Shown here piece by piece: positions 1 to 6,364 of a stretch of DNA of 6,982 nucleotides. The notes under the pieces were generated by a model that was given only the letters and a program-made list of their open reading frames with translations, was not told where the DNA came from and did not search any database. A program made the translations under genes and the position numbers. Source of the DNA: CAZDIO01 sp964505555 (GTDB lineage: Bacteria > Bdellovibrionota_C > UBA2361 > SZUA-149 > CAZDIO01); contig CAZDIO010000164.1 in NCBI GenBank assembly GCA_964505555.1, forward strand, positions 1 to 6,982. The letters are read 5' to 3'. Numbering within the stretch: position 1 is the first letter of the stretch; every line of letters begins with the position of its first letter.

Positions 1-51
1 CTCTTCGCTCAAAAAACCCACGGACTCGAACGTGCAATGAAAGATGATTGA
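1..51 (+). CDS. possible C-terminal end of a truncated gene
   Basis: The first plus-strand frame is open from base 1 to a TGA at 49-51 and reads LFAQKTHGLERAMKDD. It looks like an ordinary charged C-terminus, and its codons (CTC, GAA, GCA, GAT) resemble those of the confident genes. If real, this gene converges with accD, leaving a spacer at 52-207. That spacer contains a T run at 107-113 but no strong hairpin before it, so I cannot call a terminator. The family is unrecognisable from 16 residues. The minus strand is also open across this stretch, so the call is weak. Confidence 0.3.
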   Translation, partial: LFAQKTHGLERAMKDD

Positions 52-207
52 CTACCCGTTTTTTGAGCAGCTGCTTCTCAATAACATAAATAGAGGTCTG
101 ACGACGTTTTTTTCTCTTCAAAGAAAACAATGTTGTTACTCTCTTTCCCTCTCCACTTCGATCACAGCATCAACCAAGATGTTGTTTATACCGTAATCGT
201 CTCTTAC

Positions 208-1065
208 TTACCTCGGACTTAGTAACTGTAGAAGATTTGCAACAACATCTCGCATCTCTTGCCGAGGAACGATACAATCTATCATTCCATGCTCCAGAAG
301 AAACTCAGAACGCTGAAATTCCTCTGGAAGTTTTTTCTTAATCGTTTGTTCAATAACACGGGGGCCAGCAAAGCCGATCAATGCTTTTGGTTCTGCAATA
401 ATTATATCTCCAAGCATGGCAAAAGAAGCTGCAACTCCACCCGTTGTAGGGTCACAGAGAATGGACAGATAAGGAAGTTTCTTTTCACCCAATCGGACCA
501 ACGCTGCTGAGACCTTTGCCATCTGCATCAGAGAATAAATGCCCTCCTGCATTCGTGCGCCTCCAGAAGATGAGACAATGATCGCTGGGAGAAACTCTTG
601 TTCCGCTCTTTCCAGCATTCGCGTCAGTTTCTCACCAACAATCATCCCCATGCTTCCACCCATGAAGAAGAAATCAAACACGCCGAGCATTACCGGGCGA
701 CCTTTTATTTTTGCACGCCCCGTTCGCACCGCCTCAACGCTGCCGCTTGCTTTCTCAGCTCGTTTTAGCCGTTCTCGGTAACGAACGGTATCCTTAAATT
801 GAAGTGGGTCATTTGAGCGCAGTGAGGCATCAATCTCTTCAAATGAATGCCGATCACAAAGTTGCTGAACGCGGTCCTCCACAGGGAGCCGAAAGTGATA
901 ATTACACTTTGGACACACCATGAGGTTACGTTTAAGCTCTTGTGTATAAACGATCTCAGAACAACCAGGACACTTCGTCCACAACCCCCCGGGAAGCTGC
1001 AGGCGTTCACCTTCCTCAGTTGTTGGTTTTGGTGCCCGAACGCGGGAAAACCAAGCAGCACACAC
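208..1065 (-). CDS. accD: acetyl-CoA carboxylase carboxyltransferase subunit beta (AccD)
   Basis: This is the beta subunit of the acetyl-CoA carboxylase carboxyltransferase. With AccA it moves the carboxyl group from biotin on AccB to acetyl-CoA, giving malonyl-CoA for fatty acid synthesis in the cytoplasm. The 285-residue length is normal (about 280-305 in the family). The N-terminal zinc ribbon is intact, with Cys32, Cys35, Cys51 and Cys54 just after the typical GGLWTKC motif. The crotonase-like carboxyltransferase core follows, with FMGGSMG (134-140), SSSGGARMQEG (165-175), DPTTGGVAAS (205-214) and GFAGPRVIEQT (231-241), the glycine-rich oxyanion and CoA-binding elements. The start is GTG, chosen because AGGAG sits 8 nt upstream and the zinc ribbon then begins at the usual distance. 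It is divergent from the Nif3-like gene. No terminator was found after the stop. The identification is very secure. Confidence 0.97.
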   Translation of the reverse strand: MCAAWFSRVRAPKPTTEEGERLQLPGGLWTKCPGCSEIVYTQELKRNLMVCPKCNYHFRLPVEDRVQQLCDRHSFEEIDASLRSNDPLQFKDTVRYRERLKRAEKASGSVEAVRTGRAKIKGRPVMLGVFDFFFMGGSMGMIVGEKLTRMLERAEQEFLPAIIVSSSGGARMQEGIYSLMQMAKVSAALVRLGEKKLPYLSILCDPTTGGVAASFAMLGDIIIAEPKALIGFAGPRVIEQTIKKKLPEEFQRSEFLLEHGMIDCIVPRQEMRDVVANLLQLLSPR

Positions 1066-1070
1066 AGTAA

Positions 1071-1078
1071 TCTCTCCT
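1071..1078 (-). promoter_or_regulatory. accD ribosome binding site
   Basis: On the minus strand AGGAGAGA lies just upstream of the GTG at 1063-1065, with the AGGAG core 8 nt from it. This supports GTG as the accD start. Confidence 0.8.
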
Positions 1079-1189
1079 CTATTAAATCTTACCTAGCTTA
1101 CATAGAAAACAACGAGAGATCGTGCAATAGATACAGAGTTTTTGCGAGAAAATATAAAGATCTCTTCTCACGACCTCTATCCTGGTCAA

Positions 1190-1218
1190 TTGATAAATAC
1201 AATCAGTTTAGTGATAAT
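1190..1218 (+). promoter_or_regulatory. sigma70-type promoter for the Nif3-like gene and pgk
   Basis: TTGATA (1190-1195, 5 of 6 to TTGACA) is followed by a 17-bp spacer and GATAAT (1213-1218, 5 of 6 to TATAAT). The predicted transcript start is near 1225, giving a leader of about 38 nt to the preferred GTG at 1263. It lies in the divergent accD/Nif3 spacer and points toward Nif3 and pgk. The call rests on sequence match only. Confidence 0.6.
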
Positions 1219-1262
1219 TAACGAAGTTGACTCAGATTGTCATTTTATGGCTTATCTTTTTT

Positions 1263-2024
1263 GTGGCAGCACGTGATGAAATTGTCTCCTACCTAAACAG
1301 TGAACTTGAAACTTCAAGCTTCATTGATTCAAGCCTCAACGGACTTCAGGTAGAGGGAGTTGAGGTAATCTCTAAAATTGCAACCGCAGTGGATGCCTCG
1401 CTAACTACAATTACTGCGGCGATCTCACAATCTGCGCAGATGTTAATTGTTCATCATGGAGTGTTGTGGGAAAAGCCTTTTTTACTCACTGGAGCATCAA
1501 AAAAACTTTTTTCATCGATTTTTTCGGCTGGACTTAATCTCTACGCATCGCACCTACCGTTAGATGCTCACCAAACGCTTGGGAATAATTTTACCCTTGC
1601 GAAGTTACTCGATCTTGAAATGGTGGAGCCTTTCCTCCTCTACCGAAATCGTTTCATCGGCGCCCAGGGCACAAATGCTCATGCACTCACTCTTAATGAT
1701 ATAAAGCACCGTCTGGCTCAACTTCCCGGGGCAAACTCATCGATGCTCACCCTTCCTTTTGGACCGGAGATGCCAAGAAAAATAGCAATCGTCTCTGGCT
1801 CTGGAACAGAGGGCCTTTTTTCCATGAAAGAGCACAACATTGATACCCTCATTACGGGAGAACCGAAGCAATTTGCATATCACTTTGCAAAGGATCACAT
1901 GCTCAACGTCATTTTTGCAGGCCATTACTCAACAGAAACAGTGGGCGTAAAAGAGCTTGGAAAGCGCCTTTCTTCACGATATAGCGTGGAATGGACTTTT
2001 ATTGACTGCCCTACAGGAATATAA
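1263..2024 (+). CDS. Nif3/YbgI family dinuclear metal-centre protein
   Basis: This is a member of the Nif3 (YbgI, DUF34) family, often annotated as GTP cyclohydrolase 1 type 2 homolog. These are toroidal proteins carrying a two-metal site whose physiological reaction is not firmly established. Signature motifs, numbered from the GTG start, are SLNGLQVEG (24-32), the HHG metal motif (His64, His65), SHLPLDAH (96-103, with Asp101) and GHYSTE near the C-terminus (His221 and Glu225). These are the expected metal ligands. The length of 253 residues matches the family (E. coli YbgI is 247). The frame can be extended to a TTG at 1227, but the extra 12 residues are hydrophobic and non-homologous, and that TTG coincides with the likely transcript start, so GTG at 1263 is preferred. 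Neither start has a visible Shine-Dalgarno sequence. It lies 71 bp upstream of pgk with no terminator between, so co-transcription is likely. Confidence 0.92.
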   Translation: MAARDEIVSYLNSELETSSFIDSSLNGLQVEGVEVISKIATAVDASLTTITAAISQSAQMLIVHHGVLWEKPFLLTGASKKLFSSIFSAGLNLYASHLPLDAHQTLGNNFTLAKLLDLEMVEPFLLYRNRFIGAQGTNAHALTLNDIKHRLAQLPGANSSMLTLPFGPEMPRKIAIVSGSGTEGLFSMKEHNIDTLITGEPKQFAYHFAKDHMLNVIFAGHYSTETVGVKELGKRLSSRYSVEWTFIDCPTGI

Positions 2025-2095
2025 GAACGGCTATCTTTAGGGAATTCAACCAACAACAAAAGAGAAAACAAAAACAGAGAAGTAGTGAGGGTTCG

Positions 2096-3319
2096 ATGAA
2101 ATTTATCGACGAGATTGATGTAAAAGGTAAAACAGTTTTTGTTCGTGCAGATCTGAATGTTCCTCTTACAGAGGGCGGGAGTGGACTTACTGTTGCTGAT
2201 GATACCCGTCTTGTTGCTGCACTTGAGACGGTAAATTATATTTTTAAAGAAGGGGGTAAAGTAATTCTCGCTTCCCATCTTGGCCGTCCTAAGGGAAAGA
2301 AAGATCCTAAACTAAGCCTCAAGCCTGTAGCAAAGCGTATTGAGGAGCTTACAAAGAGAAAATGCATTATGGCTCCTGACTGTGTTGGCGATCAGGTAAA
2401 GGCGCTTGCTGATGAACTGCAGTTTGGCGAGATCCTTCTTCTTGAAAATCTCCGCTTTCACGCTGAAGAGGAAAAAAACGATATTGGCTTTGCGGGAAAG
2501 CTTGCTGGTCTTGGGACTGTCTTTGTTAATGATGCTTTTGCCACCGCCCATCGAGCGCATGCTTCAAATGTGGGAATCACGGCATTTTTCCCAGAAATTG
2601 CTGGGGGGCTAACCGTAAAGAGAGAGCTTGAGTATTTTACCCAAGCGTTTCAAAATCCCGCAACGCCACTTGTCGTTATCTTTGGTGGAGCAAAGGTCTC
2701 TACCAAGATTGGTGCGATAGAAAATGTTAGTTGCTTTGCTGATAAAATTCTTATCGGTGGAGCGATGGCAAATACGTTTTTTGCTGCTGAAGGGCTTGAG
2801 GTGGGAAACTCGCTCTATGAACCTGAAGAGATCGAAAACGCACTTGCCTTAAAAGAGGTTTGCATTGAAGAAGATTGCCAACTGCTGCTTCCTATTGACG
2901 TTGTGGTGGCAAAGGAACTTACATCGGGTGTTGAGACCAAGGTTGTAAATATTCAAAATATCCCTTCTGGTTGGATGGCGCTTGATATTGGACCAAAGAG
3001 TGTTTCGATGTTTGTGAGCGCCATTGAAGATGCAAAAACAATTGTCTGGAACGGACCGATGGGAGCATTTGAAGTCCCTGAGTTTAGTAACGGCACAAAC
3101 CAGGTCATCGATGCTCTTGCAAAATCTGAGGCACTCACCGTTGTCGGCGGAGGTGACACCGACCATGCATTAATTGCACGAAATGCTTTTGATAAAATGA
3201 GTTACGTCTCTACTGCCGGAGGTGCATTCATTGCGCTTCTTGAAGGTCAAGCTCTTCCTGGTATTGAGGCACTCGACCCTGCAAGTCATGAAGAAGCGCC
3301 TGAAAATGAAAACATTTAA
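2096..3319 (+). CDS. pgk: phosphoglycerate kinase
   Basis: Phosphoglycerate kinase interconverts 1,3-bisphosphoglycerate plus ADP and 3-phosphoglycerate plus ATP in cytoplasmic glycolysis and gluconeogenesis. The protein has 407 residues, close to the usual 390-415. The N-terminal substrate domain shows VRADLNVP (16-23), Arg38, HLGRP (61-65), ENLRF with Arg120, and HRAHASNVG with Arg153. The hinge and nucleotide domain shows GGAKVSTK (197-204), DIGP (297-300), WNGPMGAFE (318-326), GGGDT (351-355) and STAGGA (372-377). All key residues are present, so it should be active. The last 15 or so residues form an acidic tail beyond the usual C-terminus. The ATG is preceded by GTGAGGG about 4 nt away, a slightly close Shine-Dalgarno sequence. 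It is probably transcribed with the Nif3-like gene, since the 71-bp gap is A-rich and without a terminator. No T-tailed terminator follows the stop. The hairpin at 3482-3502 is the nearest strong structure. Confidence 0.97.
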   Translation: MKFIDEIDVKGKTVFVRADLNVPLTEGGSGLTVADDTRLVAALETVNYIFKEGGKVILASHLGRPKGKKDPKLSLKPVAKRIEELTKRKCIMAPDCVGDQVKALADELQFGEILLLENLRFHAEEEKNDIGFAGKLAGLGTVFVNDAFATAHRAHASNVGITAFFPEIAGGLTVKRELEYFTQAFQNPATPLVVIFGGAKVSTKIGAIENVSCFADKILIGGAMANTFFAAEGLEVGNSLYEPEEIENALALKEVCIEEDCQLLLPIDVVVAKELTSGVETKVVNIQNIPSGWMALDIGPKSVSMFVSAIEDAKTIVWNGPMGAFEVPEFSNGTNQVIDALAKSEALTVVGGGDTDHALIARNAFDKMSYVSTAGGAFIALLEGQALPGIEALDPASHEEAPENENI

Positions 3320-3446
3320 TCTGGAGAAACTTCCGCAACCACCCGCACCGGTGCCGCATTAAGCCTCGTGCGTCAATGAGATGTCCCCGTCCGGTAAAAC
3401 TCGTTAGCGAAATTTGCGAAACAGCACGGATTGATCGAGAAGGACA

Positions 3447-3481
3447 CACAGAGTTTGGGAATAAATAAAACTATTAGGGTT
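3447..3481 (+). repeat. dispersed repeat block, copy A
   Basis: About 35 bp beginning CACAGAGTTTGG, followed by GAATAAATAA and ending TATTAGGGTT, matches 6436-6470 with a few substitutions and one indel. Similarity stops exactly where the GGGCGATG hairpin begins at 3482. The block is in the same orientation at both sites, and both lie in gene-free spacers. Confidence 0.7.
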
Positions 3482-3502
3482 GGGCGATGGTTCTCATCGC
3501 CC
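3482..3502 (+). repeat. 8-bp hairpin at the left end of the element
   Basis: GGGCGATG (3482-3489), loop GTTCT, CATCGCCC (3495-3502): a perfect 8-bp GC-rich stem. It is not followed by a T run, so it is not a canonical intrinsic terminator, though it could end or stabilise the pgk transcript. A related shorter hairpin, GCGAT/ATCGC with loop GAGC, occurs at 4031-4044 in the right inverted repeat. Confidence 0.7.
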
Positions 3503-3564
3503 TCAGTTCACAACCCTTAGGCGCACGACCATTTATCGAAGTCGATGGCCAAGCTCAGAGAGCG

Positions 3565-3987
3565 TCACAACATATGGCAGAAAAACAACCGCCTCCGGCG
3601 ATCACGATGGGCCTGAACAGTGCCGATCTCCGCTCGAATTTTCTCCATTTGGGAATTAGAGAATTGATACCCTGCTTTCCTGAGCAGCGAACGAGGGGAG
3701 CGTACTATTTCATGCTCAGTTAAGAACTCACCCAGGCAATGGATGCTGTGCGGACTTGGAACCAGCAACCTTCCAGATCTTCTCGCGGCGCGAGCAGTAA
3801 ACCACCGTGCAGAGCTTACACTTGCCCCACATCGCCGACTAAGCGAAGTCAAATTTGAGGCGAGACCATTTTTAATGGCCTTGCTTAGGAGCGCGCCAAT
3901 CTCTCCTCGCCAGTTTTTCTTCTCCGGTTTCTTCCAACAGGAATGCCACCAACGGTCCAATCTCTTAGACTTTCTTTTAGCAATCAT
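3565..3987 (-). CDS. doubtful basic 140-residue open frame inside the inverted-repeat element
   Basis: I do not recognise this protein. The frame begins MIAKRKSKRLDRWWHSC and is rich in Arg, Lys, Ser and Trp, without a hydrophobic segment or clear domain. Its ATG is preceded by AAAGGG about 9 nt away, a marginal ribosome site, and it reads inward from the right inverted repeat. Two plus-strand frames of similar length overlap it (3487-3723 and 3743-4207). It is as likely to be chance or a decayed gene as a real one. It is listed because it is the only frame placed where an element-encoded gene would be expected. Confidence 0.18.
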   Translation of the reverse strand: MIAKRKSKRLDRWWHSCWKKPEKKNWRGEIGALLSKAIKNGLASNLTSLSRRCGASVSSARWFTARAARRSGRLLVPSPHSIHCLGEFLTEHEIVRSPRSLLRKAGYQFSNSQMEKIRAEIGTVQAHRDRRRRLFFCHML

Positions 3988-4026
3988 TTTTCAAAACCCT
4001 TTCGGTTCTAATACCAAAACGTTTTT

Positions 4027-4058
4027 AAGAGCGATGAGCATCGCCCACCCAAAGATAG
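4027..4058 (-). repeat. right inverted repeat of the putative element
   Basis: Read on the minus strand, it gives CTAT, TTTGGGTGGGCGATG and CTCATCGCTCT, matching the left end at 3471-3504 apart from small indels and a few substitutions. The internal GCGAT/ATCGC stem (4031-4044) is preserved. Confidence 0.6.
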
Positions 4059-4082
4059 GCAGTGATTACGTCTTTGGGTGGG
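4044..4082. repeat. 12-bp perfect stem-loop
   Basis: CCCACCCAAAGA (4044-4055) and TCTTTGGGTGGG (4071-4082) are perfect reverse complements separated by 15 nt. One arm overlaps the right inverted repeat, so the TTTGGGTGGG sequence occurs here in both orientations. No T run follows on either strand. Its role is unknown. Confidence 0.8.
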
Positions 4083-4148
4083 GGAGCTCACGTCATCTAC
4101 TCAAACAACGATGGAATTATCAACGCGTCAGGCAAAGCCAAAACGGAA

Positions 4149-4166
4149 AAAAACAATTTTGTTTTT
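4149..4166 (-). terminator. weak AT-rich stem downstream of the lipoprotein gene
   Basis: AAAAACAA (4149-4156) and TTGTTTTT (4159-4166) are inverted repeats with almost no loop. On the minus strand the structure is followed by a run of seven T, about 50 nt after the lipoprotein stop at 4217. The stem has only one GC pair per arm, so termination would be inefficient. It is the only terminator candidate for that gene. Confidence 0.25.
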
Positions 4167-4216
4167 ATGCCACATTTTTAATAATGGTGTCTAGCCTTGG
4201 GGGATAATACCTACTT

Positions 4217-4762
4217 TTAACGAACCTCTATCACCCGCTCAACATCTTCTGAGAACGTATCTCCGCACTCAAAATCGACACCGTTCTCACTTCCTGATCC
4301 CTCCACGATCACTCCTGAACTGGAGGAGACCCCTCGCACGGTAAGCTTTAATCGTGCTTCACCATCACCTTCAGGATCAAAGACCTCGGCAAGATCAAAT
4401 CGGGTGAGAAGAAATTCAAGATAGATCTCACCGGTGGGACAAAGAAAAATCTCAGGGGTGACCGAAGTATCAATTCCCCCGACCCCTTCAATAACAGCAC
4501 TTCCCTCACGATACGCTAATGCAGAAGGGATTCGAAGAACGATATCGAAGTTGACCCCTCCGACCGCTTCCACACGCGAGTAAGTAAAGTCAGCCAGGAG
4601 CACACTTTCCTGGCCAACATCAATGACACTCTCAGTCGCCGTAAGTGCCGTTATCTCGACATCATCAAACTCGTTTTCTGAATCATCGCACCCGACCATT
4701 GTAAGTTGAACAACAAAAAGAACAAGCGCCAAGAAAACAGAAAAGGATCTCTCAAAAATCAT
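4217..4762 (-). CDS. predicted small lipoprotein with a beta-rich domain
   Basis: The 181-residue protein begins with a short charged segment and a hydrophobic helix (about residues 9-20), followed by TMVGC, a lipobox-like motif with Cys25 as the predicted lipidated residue. After it come DDSENEFDD, an acidic linker, and a single beta-rich domain. The segment LRIPSALAYREGSAV (76-90) resembles the strand pattern of DUF11-like repeats in surface proteins, but this is only a resemblance. Cys108 and Cys166 are the only other cysteines and could form a disulphide in the periplasm. No catalytic motif is visible. The ATG is supported by AGGAG 9 nt upstream. The gene lies 85 bp downstream of the PLP enzyme gene on the same strand, so it may share its transcript. 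The lipoprotein call is good; the function is unknown. Confidence 0.82.
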   Translation of the reverse strand: MIFERSFSVFLALVLFVVQLTMVGCDDSENEFDDVEITALTATESVIDVGQESVLLADFTYSRVEAVGGVNFDIVLRIPSALAYREGSAVIEGVGGIDTSVTPEIFLCPTGEIYLEFLLTRFDLAEVFDPEGDGEARLKLTVRGVSSSSGVIVEGSGSENGVDFECGDTFSEDVERVIEVR

Positions 4763-4834
4763 GGACTATTGCTCCTAAAACGAGGTTGTTCGATCGGTAG
4801 CTATTTCCCTTTAATCACATGAGCAGGCGAGCTG

Positions 4835-4858
4835 CCTAGAGTAATTCCTAGAGTAACT
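4835..4858. repeat. 12-bp tandem duplication over a stop codon
   Basis: CCTAGAGTAATT (4835-4846) is followed directly by CCTAGAGTAACT (4847-4858), differing at one base. On the minus strand the second unit contains the end of the PLP enzyme gene including its TAG stop (4848-4850), and the first unit lies just after the stop. Confidence 0.85.
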
Positions 4859-6338
4859 TCTGAAAAGCTTGGATTGATTCAGGGGTCACCACTAAACGCA
4901 GTGCTTCCGGAGCAAGAAACGGGACATTCTTCATTGAGGTAAGATCCAACTCGCCTTTACTTAATCCAAGATCTCCACCGCCCTGCATTGGAATCTCACC
5001 GGGGTACAGTTCATGCCCATACGTTTTAGCAATCAGCTCCTTCATTCTCACACATTCATCCGCTGAATCACAAAAAACCAAGGTGTAATTGCTGCAGTCT
5101 CCCGTAAAACGATAACGAGGATAACTCTTTGCCATCTCCTGTAAGAGACGATTTGCTACACGATAGCGATCAAGCACTCCAGTATTACCTGTCTTTAATG
5201 CCGCCAATGCCGTTTTTGAGATCAGCTCTGGTGGATAGCCCGTCATATATGGCCAAATAGCGTCTGCGGTCTCTTGGCGAGTGCATATCGCATATCCAAT
5301 TCGAAGATCCCCCAGCTCATACTCCTTAGAAAACGATTTGGCGATAAGCAGGTTTTTGTGCGAAAAAGTTTTGAGGATGGTGCTCAATTTTTCTATTGAT
5401 GACCGTTCTTCAATATCAACTGAAGTACAATCAATAAAAAACAAGGTATCATTTGGCACCGCTTCTAGTCCGGCTAAAAACGTTTCTTGTGAAATAGTAG
5501 TCCCGACGGGATTACTGGTGAAGCTGATATAAGCAAAATCATTTTCCGGTTGAGAGAGGGTAGCGAGCCAGGCATCAGCGGGAAACTCATCTTCATCTCT
5601 TCCTGGGACAAGACGAAGCCCCTCTGGAGAATAGGTTAACATGTATCGCATAAAGTCCCAGTATTCGGGGGTAAGAGAGCAGGTACGAAAGCCTGGCTTT
5701 GAGCGATGAAGGTAGCGTGCGGTTCCTTCAATCAATCCACCAACGGCGTTTAGATGGAGTAATATTTTTTCAGCCTTCCACTGATATGCTTTTGCGAGCT
5801 CCTCTTTTAAAGCTTGCGCCGCAGCTTTTCTCTGTAAATGTGCTTCGTTTAATCGTAACTCACTTACACCGGAGTAATCGCCAGCAACGGCTAGTGACGC
5901 CGTAAGCGTATGCGGTGCAGGTGACATATAGGGAATAACGTTTTGAAGCAGATCATTTCCCTCCTGTCCTTCTTTGACAACAATCAGGGCCATATCTTCT
6001 GTTAAGGGATAGAACAGTTTTTCGTTGGAAAATGGCTCTAACACCTCAGCAAACTGTCGACGGAGGTAACCCCGATCTGTAAGCACAGTATCAATTGCAA
6101 CGGGTCGCACACGGTCTAGCGGAAACTCCAACCCCTGACTCTCCAAAAGAGTTCCGAGAGTCAGAACTTCTCCCTTCTTTTTTATGCGTAGCGCACAGAT
6201 TTGTTGCAACGCCTTATAAGCAAATAATCCATAACGGTAAGTAGGAAGCCAGTTAAAACAGAGACGCGGAACAACCGGAAGTCGATCATCTTTCATATCT
6301 TTTGCCAATAATTTTAAGAGACACTTACCGAATGGCAT
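4848..6338 (-). CDS. fold-type I PLP-dependent enzyme, HisC-like aminotransferase superfamily, with N-terminal extension
   Basis: The C-terminal 340 or so residues (about 155-496) follow the order of class I/II aminotransferases, most like the HisC branch. LRLNEAH (161-167) stands at the usual substrate-entry Asn-Glu motif. SFTSNPVGT (272-280) replaces the NNPTG loop. FIDCTS with Asp303 should contact the PLP ring nitrogen. AKSFSKEYELGDLRIGY (333-349) carries the Schiff-base Lys338 and the phosphate-binding Arg346. ALRLVV with Arg481 is the likely substrate-carboxylate arginine. All catalytic positions appear intact, so a PLP reaction (transamination or decarboxylation) is expected; the substrate is not predictable. 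Residues 1-150 precede the normal family start and match nothing I recognise. Neither the ATG at 6338 nor the ATG of Met15 has a clear Shine-Dalgarno sequence, so the start is uncertain. It is followed on the same strand by the lipoprotein gene. Confidence 0.85.
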   Translation of the reverse strand: MPFGKCLLKLLAKDMKDDRLPVVPRLCFNWLPTYRYGLFAYKALQQICALRIKKKGEVLTLGTLLESQGLEFPLDRVRPVAIDTVLTDRGYLRRQFAEVLEPFSNEKLFYPLTEDMALIVVKEGQEGNDLLQNVIPYMSPAPHTLTASLAVAGDYSGVSELRLNEAHLQRKAAAQALKEELAKAYQWKAEKILLHLNAVGGLIEGTARYLHRSKPGFRTCSLTPEYWDFMRYMLTYSPEGLRLVPGRDEDEFPADAWLATLSQPENDFAYISFTSNPVGTTISQETFLAGLEAVPNDTLFFIDCTSVDIEERSSIEKLSTILKTFSHKNLLIAKSFSKEYELGDLRIGYAICTRQETADAIWPYMTGYPPELISKTALAALKTGNTGVLDRYRVANRLLQEMAKSYPRYRFTGDCSNYTLVFCDSADECVRMKELIAKTYGHELYPGEIPMQGGGDLGLSKGELDLTSMKNVPFLAPEALRLVVTPESIQAFQKLL

Positions 6339-6364
6339 TAAGTTAAGCCATAACCAGAAGTAAT

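Larger units (their letters stand above)
3471..4058. mobile_element. putative non-autonomous inverted-repeat (MITE-like) element
   Basis: The two ends are inverted copies of each other. The left end (3471-3504) carries CTAT, GGGTTGGGCGATG and CTCATCGC. The reverse complement of the right end (4027-4058) carries CTAT, GGGTGGGCGATG and CTCATCGC. They differ by small indels (an extra T, a GTT, a few bases near the CTAT) and scattered substitutions. The interior, about 525 bp, encodes no recognisable transposase, as expected for a non-autonomous element. No convincing target-site duplication flanks it, so the exact borders are uncertain. The alternative is two unrelated insertions of the same hairpin repeat in opposite orientations. 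Confidence 0.4.
3320..4216. other. gene-poor interval of about 900 bp with repeats and hairpins
   Basis: No open frame here resembles a known protein, and several overlapping frames of similar length run on both strands, as expected of non-coding or decayed DNA. It contains a 10-bp perfect palindrome (GCACCGGTGC, 3345-3354), a repeat block shared with 6436-6470, a 590-bp segment bounded by inverted repeats, and a strong stem at 4044-4082. A plus-strand frame upstream of 3466 ends in REGHTEFGNK and stop. That pattern arises from the CACAGAG-type repeat rather than from a recognisable gene. Confidence 0.6.

Noticed and set aside
63..81. TTGAG/CTCAA hairpin near a T run as a terminator for the left-edge gene
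   Set aside because: The T run precedes the stem on the plus strand, the stem contains a mismatch, and on the minus strand it would be followed by A residues.
1..134. Minus-strand open frame from about 134 to the window edge, beginning LFSLKRKKRRQTS, which could be a gene downstream of accD
   Set aside because: It has only TTG starts, a vague purine-rich ribosome site and an Arg/Lys-heavy composition. It overlaps the more protein-like plus-strand tail at 1-51, and no family is recognisable.
3376..3468. Short plus-strand frame beginning MRCPRPVKLVSE and ending REGHTEFGNK
   Set aside because: Only 30 residues, no ribosome site, and its end is produced by the CACAGAG repeat block.
3487..3723. 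Plus-strand open frame of 78 residues after pgk
   Set aside because: Its ATG lies inside the GGGCGATG hairpin stem, there is no ribosome site, and the composition does not resemble a known protein.
3471..4082. Integron cassette with attC sites, suggested by GTTGGGC and the hairpins
   Set aside because: Beyond one GTTRRRY-like heptamer (3479-3485), the paired R and L boxes of an attC site are not present, and no integrase is in the window.
3743..4207. Plus-strand open frame of 154 residues
   Set aside because: No ribosome site and no recognisable domain. It runs through the right inverted repeat and the 12-bp hairpin and overlaps an opposite frame of similar length, so it is likely chance.
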